Origin: Allomyces macrogynus ATCC 38327
Taxonomy: Eukaryota; Blastocladiomycota; Blastocladiomycetes; Blastocladiales; Blastocladiaceae
Direction of reading: 5' to 3'
Assembly (NCBI GenBank): GCA_000151295.1
Contig: GG745341.1
Span: 1,137,474 to 1,194,052 of the forward strand
Length of the DNA: 56,579 bases
Below are positions 31,049-40,735 of this stretch, in pieces. The notes beneath the pieces are model-generated. The model was given only the letters and a program-made list of their open reading frames with translations. It had not been told where the DNA came from and searched no databases. Made by a program: the position numbers and the translations under genes. The stretch's first letter is position 1, and the number at the start of each line of letters is the position of its first letter.

Positions 31049-31927
31049 GCTGGATGGAGCGTCGCGTGTGCGACGACGACGGCGTGAAATGTGGAAGAAC
31101 ACCCCTGAATGGGATCGAGGATGGTTGGTTTTTTGTTGTTTTCGTTGACGATTGTTCGTTTCGGTTATTGTTTTGTGGTTTCGCTCTGTGGCCCTCTTCT
31201 TCTATTCGTTCTTTCCTGTGCTCCCCTCCCTCGGCCCATCCCTCCCCCGCTCTATCTTTCCACATGATCTCTTCTCCCTACCCCACCCCAGCTCCTCGTT
31301 GGATGGTTGGGTGGGGCAGACTCAACCGCGTCGTCGCCGTGATGTTCGGGAGGAGGAATGCAAGCAACCCTTTTGCGCGTTGGCTCGCTCTCTATCCCCT
31401 CTGCTGGCTTTTGCGCCGCCATCTCCGGCCGGCTCAGTTGCCGCCTGGTCGTGTTTTTTTCTTGGTTGATTTCTTTCTTTGCCTTGGCGTTTGCTCGTTC
31501 CTGTTCTCCTTGTGCTGTTTGTCGATGCACCACGTTGCGCCCCTCGTCCATCGTTTCGTTCTGACCGCTCGCTGTTTAAATTGCAATGGTCTTGAACACG
31601 CCGCCCGGGCTCGGAGCTCGGCCCGTCAGCGAGCGCGACAAGCCCACGAGCGTGTGTTGACGCACGCTCATTGCTTGCAGCAGTCGTCCATGGCGCGTGG
31701 TGATCGGCCATCGGGCAGAGGATGAGTTGGTTGATCTTTGTCAACAACGTGACCGCGTTGCTGATCGTGATTTTGTGGGAGCGGTCACACTCGGACCGGA
31801 AAGTTCTGGCCCGCACGAGGCAAAGCCTCACTGAGCCAAGCTCAATGATCAAGAATGTCGGCGGTCCACGTGGATCTTACGTAGCTTGGCGCACTGCTCC
31901 ACATACAATGAAGGATGCCGACCTTCA
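31049..31927. other. Intergenic
   Basis: About 880 bases, with long pyrimidine tracts at 31180-31300 and 31450-31520. Holds the RhoGAP 3' end. No gene supported. Confidence 0.4.
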
Positions 31928-32009
31928 GCCGGGATGACCGAGCGGTCTAAGGTGCTGCACTCAAGTTGCAGTCTCGAAAGAGGCGTGGGTTCGAACCCCA
32001 CTCCCGGTA
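31928..32009 (+). tRNA. tRNA-Leu (CAA)
   Basis: Class II tRNA, 82 nt, identical to the copy at 16577-16658 except at two positions. Anticodon stem CTGCA/TGCAG replaces CCGCA/TGCGG, a paired C-G to T-A change. Anticodon CAA in loop CTCAAGT; T arm GTGGGTTCGAACCCCAC. A T5 run begins about 11 bases downstream, which could serve as a Pol III terminator. Confidence 0.95.
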
Positions 32010-32364
32010 GGAAACCATTCTTTTTCTGAGCCAGGGGGGTGTAAGGTAGCCCTCTGTTTTGACCCACCTTCTTCCCGTTTCAGTTCGCGAAGTCGGCCAA
32101 CCAGGGCCAGACCCTGCTGGCTGCACAACTGTCGACCTGGCGAGCTGTGCTTTGTCTTTCTGTGCTTTCGATTTCTGAACGTTCGCAGACATCCCGGCTT
32201 GCCCATCGTCGTCTTGCGCTTCTGCCTCGTGAAAGTCACATGTGACACGCCGACAAATGTTGGGTGTTTCCTCTTTTGCCTTTGTCAATGGTGATCCCTC
32301 GCCGCGTTGTCCGTACCGGCACGACACGGCCTTCCAACAACCACACAACCCGCCGCATTTCATT

Positions 32365-33774
32365 ATGGGCCTGCTCCTGTACGCGTGGGGCCCTCTTGCC
32401 GGCCCGTCGCGCCGCTCGCTGCCGACCGTCGACGCCGACTGCCTCGCCGCCGTGACCTACCTGCGGCTCGCCAACGCCAAATTTGAGCTCGTCGAGCACA
32501 ATGACCCGTCCCTCTCGCATACGGGCCACCTGCCGGTCCTTCACGACGAGACGGCGCTGTTCCATGGCCTCGATGCGGTATTGGCGCGCAAGTCCGACAA
32601 GGCCGCGGCACTCGACGCGCATTTGACAGCACTGCACAAGGCGGATCGGGCCGCGGTCGAGGCGCTGCTGCGGGATCAATTGGAGCCCGTGCGCGTACGT
32701 CTTGTCGTTCCTTTTGTGACGCGAGTTGAGCGCAAACTGACGACCATGCCCCACGACGAACAGCAATACATGTGGTACCTGGACGCGCGACACACCGCGA
32801 CGACGCACTCCCGCTTTAAGCCGCTCCTCCCACTCATCCCACGTTGGCTGCACCTGCACTCGGCGCGCCGTGCCGTCGCGCGCAAATTCAACGCTGCGCA
32901 CCGCACCGACTGGCTCACGCACGTGCTCGCGGGCGACCGCAAGCCCACGGTCCGCCCTCCCGCCGCTCCGGCGGCCCCAACGCCGTCGCTGAACATGTCG
33001 CTCAGACTGTCCCCGCCCGCGCAGGACGACGCATGCACGTGGTCGCGCGCCGACGTGATGCACGTCGCGCGCGCGCTGTATACGACGATCGCGTCGATTC
33101 TCGGCGAACATGAGTTCTTGGCGGGTGGGGACACCCCGTCGAGCCTCGACGCGGTCATGTTTGGGGCGCTCGCGCTGCACTACTACCCAGAGTTCCCGGA
33201 CGCCGAATCGGCGGCTCCTGCCGCGGATGCCGACGCAGATGAGGGCAAGCCCGCGCCCGTCGCCCCGCGCGACGACCCGCCAACGCTCGCGTACTTGCTC
33301 TCGACCGAATTCCCGACCCTTGTCGCATACATTGACCGCGTCTATGACGCGGCGCGGATCGGCGAGATTGTGGTCGCTGGCGCGTCGCAAGAGGAGGTCG
33401 CGTCCCGGGCGCCCGTGCCGGTGGATGAAGGGTTGATGGCGCGTGTGCGCCGGTTCGCGCGGTCGGACGCGGCGCACGCGATCCTGTCGGTGGCCGCGGG
33501 GGCCGCGCTGCTGGCGGGGTACATTGGCGTCGTGCGTGCGGCCGAGGAGCGGCGGGTTGCGTCGGCGGTCGAGGAGGTGCGTCGGGTGCAGGTGGAGCGG
33601 CGGCGCGCGGTCGCGGAGCGGCGGGAGCGGGAGTTGGTGCAGGAGGAAGGTGGGTTGGGTGCGGATGGGGTTGAAGATCGGCCGGTCGACCACGACGAAG
33701 CGGAGGAGGAGGAGCATGCGGCGGTGGTCACGGAGCTGCTTGAGGATGAAGACGAAGGGGACGATGACAAGTAG
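32365..33774 (+). CDS. SAM37: Sam37/metaxin-like mitochondrial outer-membrane import protein
   Basis: Component of the sorting and assembly machinery that inserts beta-barrel proteins into the mitochondrial outer membrane. The start ATG 32365 (MGLLLYAWGPLAGPSRRSLP) aligns with the metaxin N-terminal block; then DADCLAAVTYLRLANAKFEL and LPVLHDETALFHGLDAV (GST-N-like). The second half has DTPSSLDAVMFGALALHYYP, the metaxin GST-C signature, and LLSTEFPTLVAYIDRVY. Near the C-terminus HAILSVAAGAALLAGYIGVV is a likely membrane anchor, followed by a charged tail. A 69-nt segment (32695-32763, GTACGT...CAG, with CTGAC branch) is probably an intron but is stop-free and in frame. The product is 446 residues if it is spliced and 469 if it is retained. 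Confidence 0.82.
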   Translation: MGLLLYAWGPLAGPSRRSLPTVDADCLAAVTYLRLANAKFELVEHNDPSLSHTGHLPVLHDETALFHGLDAVLARKSDKAAALDAHLTALHKADRAAVEALLRDQLEPVRVRLVVPFVTRVERKLTTMPHDEQQYMWYLDARHTATTHSRFKPLLPLIPRWLHLHSARRAVARKFNAAHRTDWLTHVLAGDRKPTVRPPAAPAAPTPSLNMSLRLSPPAQDDACTWSRADVMHVARALYTTIASILGEHEFLAGGDTPSSLDAVMFGALALHYYPEFPDAESAAPAADADADEGKPAPVAPRDDPPTLAYLLSTEFPTLVAYIDRVYDAARIGEIVVAGASQEEVASRAPVPVDEGLMARVRRFARSDAAHAILSVAAGAALLAGYIGVVRAAEERRVASAVEEVRRVQVERRRAVAERRERELVQEEGGLGADGVEDRPVDHDEAEEEEHAAVVTELLEDEDEGDDDK

Positions 33775-34489
33775 AGGGTTATGGACCGGGGGGACAATGG
33801 ATTTTTGGATTGTATCGCAAGGAAGTGGGGCGGGTTTCCCGCCCGTCGTCAACGCCGACAAGGGCAAACACGTCTGTCTTGCTGCGTTCGTGACTTTTGC
33901 GCAATTGCTCGCTCCCCACATCGCCGAAGCGCATCGCGACCATTCGCCACTTCAATCAGTGGGCATGGATCGGGCTTGCAACGTGATCGCGGCTGGTGGC
34001 GAGTTCGTGTCGCGTCGCGTGTGCCAGGGGATAACGGGCTGAGGGAAGGTCGGTGGCGGTTTGCGCGGTGCGGTTTGGCGTATACGTCTATTGACGACGG
34101 ACCGCTGCTGCTGGTCCGGAAAGTTGGTGCCATGATCGCCCATTGCCATACAGCCCGAGGTAGCAAGGCAGAATTGCGCGCTTAGCGCGCGCGGGCAGCG
34201 TTTGCTTGCGGGTGGAGTCCGAGACAACATCCAAGTGGGGTGGGGCGAAGCGTTGTCAAAACCGAAATCACCACGCGTCTCCCATTTGTGATTCACCATT
34301 TCGTTCGATGGGCATCCTTCCTGATATGAACCAAAAAATGAACCAACACGCGCGAACCGAGAGCACCACGCGCGAATTGATAGACTTGGATGCAAATAAA
34401 CGGCTAGAAGACTTAGACATAGACGATTTGATCGATAGATGAAGACAGGAAGGCCCAGGCCACATTGTACGCCTTGCACTTTCAAAATC
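33775..34489. other. Gene-poor region
   Basis: About 700 bases downstream of Sam37. The stretch 34280-34440 is AT-richer than its surroundings. No credible gene on either strand. Confidence 0.4.
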
Positions 34490-35270
34490 CCCCTATGGGT
34501 TTGAGAACATGTCCACCACACTGGCGTGGATCCTCCCTCCACAACACGTAGCGCGCCAGGATCTGTGCGTTGTTCATGGCATGGTGCAGGTCATGCAGCA
34601 GGATTGTGCGCCGCTTTGCTGTTGGGCTGATCAGTTTTGCCACCATATCCCACTCCCAGCCCACCCACTCGAAAGTCTGGGCTGGGAGACGCGCTTTCTT
34701 CCAGGTGATCAGGAAGTGAGCCTGAGCCAGCCAACAAAACGCGACCCAGTACTGTCACCATCACCCTATTGGCTGTGCCCAGGGTGATGTTGTTGAGGGA
34801 GGTGAAGATTGTTGTACCCACCTGCTGCAAGGTCGTGAAGATCAATTTGAGCAGCTTTGTGAAGATCTGTGGCAACACGCTCAGCCCAAACAGGTTTACA
34901 GTCGGTTCATAGATCCTGTCGGTGACTGCAAAGCTCAGACTTTCTCGTGGTCATCTGCGCTGGTCAGCATCGTGGTGGTAGATGCTGTGGATCAAATCAG
35001 CTGATGGGTTGGTGGGTTGGTCGATGGTTCGGCGGATGCGTCAGTGAGAGGGAAAAGACTGACCAATGACGTTCTTGAACGTGCCAAGTGACATGCTTGC
35101 TGGATGCTTGCTCAAGAGATGCCACAACTTCAGAGCACCCCCAAAGTGCAGGTGGAAGCCCACAAAGTTGATGATCCCCGCTCACTCCATGTCAGGCACT
35201 GTCGTCTTTATGGAGTGGAAAGTCTTCGTCCTGAACGACTCATTCTGGCGCAACAAGTGCGTGCGGCACG
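34490..35270 (-). pseudogene. Decayed reverse transcriptase fragment of a retroelement
   Basis: Three adjacent minus-strand pieces in different frames, in RT order. The middle piece (about 34930-34690) reads LFGLSVLPQIFTKLLK, matching the FGLSxAPxxFTK block of RTs, then IFTSLNNITLGTANR where an active enzyme would have YLDD. The next piece (about 34705-34490) reads WKKARLPAQTFEWVGWEWD and ISPTAKRRTILLHDL, the KS-box and thumb region. An upstream piece (35270-35070) includes GIINFVGFHLHFGGALKLW and a stop codon. With two frame changes, an internal stop and a lost Asp-Asp pair it cannot be active. The blocks look most like DIRS or Ty3-type RT. No LTR, integrase or recombinase was recognised nearby. 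Confidence 0.6.
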
Positions 35271-36255
35271 ACCAGACCGTCGACACCCAACAGCGCCGAC
35301 GCGTTCGTCATTTGACCACGTCATTTCTGCGTGACCCCTCGTCGAGCTGCTTCTCCTCTTGACCTTGCGCGACCCCCAGCACAGCTCCCCGACCACTAGC
35401 AGCTGTCGCGTGTGTGCAACGACGCGTCTTTGGTGTCTTTAGATCGTCCAGCCGGACACTGCGCGTCCGCCGTTGCGCAGGCGAGCGTCGGTTCTGCCCA
35501 CAGCGAGTTCGCCACGCCCACGCTCTGATGTGTGGCGACTTGGTGACACAGTCGAGCTGCATGCTGTGCCACCATCAGCGTTTCGCCTTGCCGTTCATGT
35601 TCTCATTTCGCTGTTGGTGTTTCGCTTTCCTGCTGTTTTTTTTTTTTTTTTCGCATGCTGCGTTTTTCTGCCCAAGTCGCCTGGCCACAGGCGACCGCAC
35701 ACGATCTGGCAGATGTGGGTCCGCAACGACTTCTTCTCTTTGCTCGCGCGCTGCCCCCCATTCTGCTGCATCATTGTGCTCGTTCCTGTTGGCCAGGTCT
35801 TTGTCGTCGTTCCTGCGGTCCTACCCTCCCGCAACCGTTTTTCGTTCAAGGTGCACGAAGCGCCGCCGGTTCCTCGATTTTTCGCGCGATTGCACGGTTT
35901 GGTTTGGTATGCAGATTCTGTAAACACACAGCAGCTGGTCGTAGCGCTCGCGTTCGTGTTTTTGTGGATGTTTGTCGACGAATCGCGTAAGCGACGAGAC
36001 TTAGTAGGATAGCGAACGTTCCTGGAGGCATTGGATCATATCGCGCGCGTCGTTGCGCCCCTGTTGCGGTTAGATATTGCTAGTTTTGTTGGCGCACTTG
36101 ACCCATTGCCTCTCCACCCCAGCCATCCCCCACCAATCTTCACCCCCTTGTCATTCACTACCTCTGAAGCCATTTATGTGCCCCACATCGGTTTGATGAC
36201 AACTCGTTCGGAAACCACAATAGGACAGGGTTTGTCAGTGATTAGCTGCTGTGGA
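35271..36255. other. Gene-poor region with a T16 run
   Basis: Includes a run of about 16 T at 35636-35651 and pyrimidine-rich flanks. Short open frames on both strands have no motif. Possibly part of the same transposon-derived area. Confidence 0.4.
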
Positions 36256-36466
36256 CAGACAGGCAGGCCTGGTTGAGATGATTTTCTTGCGCATGAGCCT
36301 GGAAAGCCCTCAGGCCTGGCCCTTGGACAAGCCAAGGACCTCACCCTGTTGGAAGGGACTAAAGACACTGTGGACAAGCTATTCTGCACAGATCCGGATT
36401 TTCTAATTCGTGCAAGGAGACATCCCCTCCACCCAGAGCTGCCTGGCCGTCCCTTGACGATCATTG
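36256..36466. repeat. Diverged direct repeat, copy 1
   Basis: Shares ordered blocks with 36524-36767: GACAGGCAGGCCTGG, AAGGGACTAAAGACACTG, CACAGATCCGGATTTTC, then GCCTGGCCGTCC and CGATCATT. Function unknown. Confidence 0.75.
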
Positions 36467-36523
36467 ATTATATCATCCACGTCGTTCACGTATATCGCGC
36501 TCAGGTCCATCTGTCTTCCTTGA

Positions 36524-36767
36524 GAGACAGGTAGGCCTGGCTGGGGAGTTCTTGCACACAAGCCCAGAGAACGGCCCTCGGACGTGGCCCTTTGACGCAC
36601 GCTGGCCCGCAGTGACTGCCGACCAGCGCGGCCAAGGACAGGCGCGCCCTTTTGAAAGGGACCAAGACACTGCGATCAAGCTGTTCCACACAGAACCGGA
36701 TTTTCAAGGTGTGCGAGGAGGATTCCCCAACCAGGGCCTGCCTGGCCGTCCATTGTCGATCATTCAC
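36524..36767. repeat. Diverged direct repeat, copy 2
   Basis: Same block order as copy 1: GACAGGTAGGCCTGG, AAGGGACCAAGACACTG, CACAGAACCGGATTTTC, GCCTGGCCGTCC, CGATCATT. It is about 30 bases longer in the middle. The two copies are about 60 bases apart. Confidence 0.75.
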
Positions 36768-37001
36768 GCCATCCTTCTCGTTTAAGTTGACCGTTCTGTT
36801 GGCTTTGCGTTCTGCTGTTTTGTTTGTCGAATCATTCTGTTGTTCGTGATATTCGCGCTGGCGCGGGCAAAATGAAGGTGCGAGACACGTGGGAGACGCG
36901 CTCAGCGCAGAGAGTGAGGTGGTCTCTTGTCTCCACACCCCTCGGCGCTTGGTAAACACCATCCTTCCTCGTTTGCCCCCAGTTCCTACACGACACCGCG
37001 C

Positions 37002-38426
37002 TCATTCCACCCTACTTTGCAGCTCCCGTCCCGCCGCCTGGAAATCCCGCCCGAGCGCGTCCAGCACCTCTATCACGCGCGCGACCCCCGCCGCTGCATC
37101 CGCCACGTCCTCGCACCCGGCCACCGCGCGGTGGAACCAGCGCAGCCGGTCGACCTGCTTCGCGAGCCGGTCGAGCGGCGTTCTCGTTGTTCCGGCAACG
37201 GTCGCGGCGACCGCGGCCTCGTCGGCGCCCATGGTCACGAGAAAGTCGTGAGCGGCGTGCACTGCGTCGTCGACGTGAACCATGGCCGCGGACCAGTTGG
37301 CGACGGCGTCGCGCGCGCGGCAGGCGGCGTCGAGCATGCGCGTGACTTGGATGTGCGCAAGGTCGTCGTTGGAGGTGGTGGTGGGTGCAGAGGGGGCAGA
37401 TGGTGGAGCAAGATGTCGGGTTGTGGACGTAGGAAGTGGGGACGCTGCGAAATGCGGCGGAGGCGCGAGGTTGAACGAGAACTGCATCGTCGAATGCAGG
37501 GCACCGGGCGAGCAGGGGCGACCGAGTGTGGGCCGGTTCATCGTCGGCGAGTACCGTCGGCCGCCGCCAGCCGACGCCGTTCTGCGATCTCCGGTGTCAG
37601 GAACGCCGCCTCTAGGCCCGCTCGGCGGCACCGACCCCATCGCCGTCCCCGCGGGCGCCGCCACCGCGAGCCGCACAGCGTCATTGCACAGCGTCTCAAA
37701 CGCCTGATCCGACCGAATCCGCGCTCGCATTGAGTCGAGCAGCTGCACCATGGCTGCGTGCGCGCGCGCCAAGTCGATTGACCGCGCCGCGACCGTCGCG
37801 AGCTGCGCGGCCGCGGCTTCCGTGCTGGCGAGGACTGGATGCGCTGGTGCCGCCGCGGCGGCTGGATGCGGCGCGACCTGCTCGCGGTTCAAAATGTACT
37901 TGGCGATCGACCCGGCGCAGAGCCGCGCCGAGATCACGGCAATGAACGGGTTCGGCTCGTTGCGCACGCGCGCCGTCCAGGACTCGAGTTCCGCGACGAG
38001 CACGGGGGTCGGCGCGTCGGGGGAGGGCAGCGGGACGGCGGCGGCGCACGGCGGGGCGCTTGGGGTTGCGTGTTCGGCGGTGGGGTCGAGTCGCTGCGAG
38101 GTGCCGTGGGCGGGACCGTGCGCGGCGTACGCGGCGTGCGGATCGCCGCTGGCGGTGCGCGTGAACAGGGCCGGATCGACCGTCGCGGCCCGGTGCCGCT
38201 TGACGCGCACGCCCGTGTGGCCGGTGCGGTCGCCAGTGTCATCGGTGCGGTCATGGTCGCCAGCTGTGGTGCGGTGTCGCTTGCGACTTGTAGTGCTCGC
38301 GCTCGTGGCTGCGGCCGGGTCGTGCGCCGCCGTGCTGGGTTGCGCTGCGGCGCTGGTGGTGCGGCGGCGGTGCGCGGTGCCGCCGTCGTGCGGGCTGTCG
38401 GTGGTGTCCTTGCTTTCGCTGAGCAT
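37002..38426 (-). CDS. Unknown protein, 474 residues
   Basis: Family not recognised. Single continuous frame; the first ATG is at 38426 (MLSESKDTTDSPHDGGTAHR) and codons further upstream contain no ATG. Residues 1-130 are Thr/Ala/Arg-rich with basic clusters (SRKRHRTTAGDHDRTDD). From about 145 the sequence looks structured: VLVAELESWTARVRNEPNPF, IAVISARLCAGSIAKYILNR, QLATVAARSIDLARAHAAMV, QLLDSMRARIRSDQAFETLC. A Pro/Gly-rich linker follows, then a second helical part: VTRMLDAACRARDAVANWSA, DRLAKQVDRLRWFHRAVAG, ARVIEVLDALGRDFQAAG. It could be a scaffold or complex subunit; that is a guess. It is divergent from the pyridoxamine-oxidase-like gene, with 433 bases between starts. Confidence 0.6.
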   Translation of the reverse strand: MLSESKDTTDSPHDGGTAHRRRTTSAAAQPSTAAHDPAAATSASTTSRKRHRTTAGDHDRTDDTGDRTGHTGVRVKRHRAATVDPALFTRTASGDPHAAYAAHGPAHGTSQRLDPTAEHATPSAPPCAAAVPLPSPDAPTPVLVAELESWTARVRNEPNPFIAVISARLCAGSIAKYILNREQVAPHPAAAAAPAHPVLASTEAAAAQLATVAARSIDLARAHAAMVQLLDSMRARIRSDQAFETLCNDAVRLAVAAPAGTAMGSVPPSGPRGGVPDTGDRRTASAGGGRRYSPTMNRPTLGRPCSPGALHSTMQFSFNLAPPPHFAASPLPTSTTRHLAPPSAPSAPTTTSNDDLAHIQVTRMLDAACRARDAVANWSAAMVHVDDAVHAAHDFLVTMGADEAAVAATVAGTTRTPLDRLAKQVDRLRWFHRAVAGCEDVADAAAGVARVIEVLDALGRDFQAAGRELQSRVE

Positions 38427-38859
38427 CGCGGTGCGTTCGTTGATGGTTGTGGTGGTTGCGGCAGCTGTGGACCGAGGAGTGACGGGCGGCGTGCGCGTTC
38501 GGTGCGCAGGTGTGATGCCGCGCCTGATGGCCGTGGCCGGTACCGAGACATGTCTCACCTCCCTCGGCTGAAGCGCGGGACGGACGCGTTGGGCGCGGAT
38601 CGAACGCGAGCGATCGTAGCGCGTTGTCCTCACCAAAGCGCGCCGAGCGCACGGCGCTTCTCCATCGCGCGTTCACCCCGCTTGCCCGCCGTCGAGCCAA
38701 AGCGCACGACGCGCTCCTCGAGCTCACCGCACGCGCTCCACCCCACCGCGCGCGCTCTCTCTCCCCCAAAAGCCAACACCGACCGCCGCTCACGACCGCT
38801 GCTGCTCTCCACACCACCGCTTCGACGCGCACTCCCCGCACGTATCCACCACCACCAAG

Positions 38860-39740
38860 ATGTCCTCGACCGACACCGCCGCCGCGCAGGACCGCGCCGA
38901 GACGCCGACGGTTGCCAAGAAACTCGACGAGCTCTACGCGCTGCTCGACGGGATCCAAGTCGGCATGATGGTGACGCGCGGGTCCGACGGCCACCTTGGC
39001 GCGCGCGCCATGAAGCTGCAGAAGCGGCTGCATGGAGTCGACCTCTGTTTCGTGACGAACGCGACCTCGCACAAGCTCGACGACCTGGCCAACGACCCGC
39101 ACGTGTGCCTCGCGTTCTACCGTGACGCGACCGGCGAGTGGGTGTCGGTCTCGGGCACCGCCGCGGTGCTCACGGGCCGACCAGCCGGCCGGGCTCGGCG
39201 CGACCATCACGCCCGCCCAACTTCACTGAGACCGCGCAGGCCTACCACGACCTGGTCGAGCAGGTCTGGACCAACGACCTACAGGCGTGGTTCCCACACC
39301 CGGACAACGACCCGGACGCGCTCGTCGACCCGCACCGCGACCCGCGCGTCGCCATTGTCGTCGTCGAAGCCAAGTCGGCGCACTACTCGAAGGTCGACTC
39401 GCTGCTCTCGCCGCACGTTCTCTACGACTTGACAAGTGCGGCGCTGACCAACCGCGCCGTGCCCACGACCGATGTGCACACGCGCGCGCTCACGCCCGGC
39501 GCGATCCATGCCGCGCGAGTGCTCGATTCGACGTCGGCGAGTCTCTCGGAACTGGCGCTCCGCCGCGCCGCCGCGCAGGCGCAGGCGGCGGCCGGGATCG
39601 GGATCGCCGGCGGGATTGGCGTGCACGAGGCCGCGTCGCAGACGACGCATGCGGTGCGTGCCGCGGGGATCGGCGCCGTCGGCAAGCAGGCGGAGCAGGA
39701 GACGATGGCGCGCGCCGGGGTGCACGCCGGCGAAGAGTAG
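38860..39740 (+). CDS. Pyridoxamine 5'-phosphate oxidase-like (general stress protein 26-type) flavin-binding protein
   Basis: Split-barrel FMN-binding protein of the PNPOx-like class; true PNP oxidase activity is unlikely. Exon 1 (38860-39165) starts MSSTDTAAAQDRAETPTVAK and carries ALLDGIQVGMMVTRGSDG, LGARAMKLQKRLHGVDLCFV, TNATSHKLDDLANDPHVCLA and WVSVSGTAA. The frame then breaks. Joining GTGCTC at 39166 to an acceptor at 39230 (TGAG) or 39239 (CAG) restores it. Exon 2 reads AYHDLVEQVWTNDLQAWFP, PHRDPRVAIVVVEAKSAHYS and LLSPHVLYDLTSAALTN, as the family requires. With the CAG acceptor the product is 268 residues. It ends in an Ala/Gly-rich tail (QAQAAAGIGIAGGIGVHEAA) not usual for the family. 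The unusual donor leaves a small indel as an alternative to an intron. Confidence 0.75.
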
Positions 39741-40420
39741 TCGGGTGTCGCGCTCAATTGGTGTCTCGCGCGATGCGCTTCCGTGACGCTCGTGGAGGGC
39801 AAGGACGGCTGGGCACGTAAGGGCGAGAACGCGGCGCGAGCCCGGCGCGAAGATGAAAGGAGCCAGGCCGTCAACGTGTGGCGCCGATGTCGTTTGTGTT
39901 TCTTGTCGTCCGTTGACTTCATGTCGTTCTTGTTGAAGCACTATCACCACCACCAACCACCATCCACCTCCTTATCTCTCCAGAGCGCAGACCTGGCCAT
40001 TGTATATTCTCTCATGCAACGCAATCAACGATGTCACCTTTTCATTCTGATGGATTCCGGTGCAAGCGGCGCGTGCAGCAGGGACGCGAGAGCGCACGAC
40101 CAAGGGCATGACAAAGCAAGACTGCAGGACCGAGTGCGGCCGCATGCGGCCACGGGAGCCACGGTGCAGGCCACCGACCTGGTCGACGTTTCATGACGTG
40201 GTTGTTGAAGGGGATAGACGTGTTTTGAGACGCGTGCCGAGTGTTTTGTTCTGGAAACGTTTCACGTTTCGGTGGCAATGAGTGCAAGCGGCGCGGCGCA
40301 GAGTGCGGGCTTGCCTTGGCCGTGGCGCAATGAAGCGTCTTACGCCTGCACACGCAACCGCCATTTCGCTCGCCATCGCCGTCGCCTCCACCAGACGAAC
40401 CACCCTGTGCTTGGCCAGCA

Positions 40421-40474
<54 letters not shown>

Positions 40475-40735
40475 TGCGCAACCCACCACAACACGTTGGC
40501 GCGCCCACGGCACCGCGCCGCAACTGCCCGCACCGCGCGCGATACGGCCGTCGCCAGCAAGTGCCGACCCTTCCACCACCAACGTCGCCAACGACCTCGA
40601 CGACAACCAACCGCACCACGGCCCGCACGCCGTGATCCCGTCAACTAGCTCGCGCGCGACCCCGACTGCACTGCCGCGCCGTTGCAACTCGCTCCATCCT
40701 CTCAACCGCACCAGCAGCACTCGCGCACTTCGACC
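39741..40735. other. Intergenic, upstream of the CCH1-like gene
   Basis: About 1 kb. A long open frame over 40282-40635 exists only because of the ACG repeat it contains. No other gene supported. Confidence 0.45.
40421..40474. repeat. ACG/GAC trinucleotide repeat, about 18 units
   Basis: Uninterrupted ACG units, ending about 260 bases before the CCH1-like start. Probably in the promoter or leader. Confidence 0.9.

Noticed and set aside
38427..38636. N-terminal extension of the unknown protein at 37002-38426
   Set aside because: The frame is open but contains no ATG upstream of 38426.
40282..40635. Small gene encoding a poly-Asp protein upstream of CCH1
   Set aside because: The frame exists only because of the ACG repeat, and flanking codons show no protein-like features.
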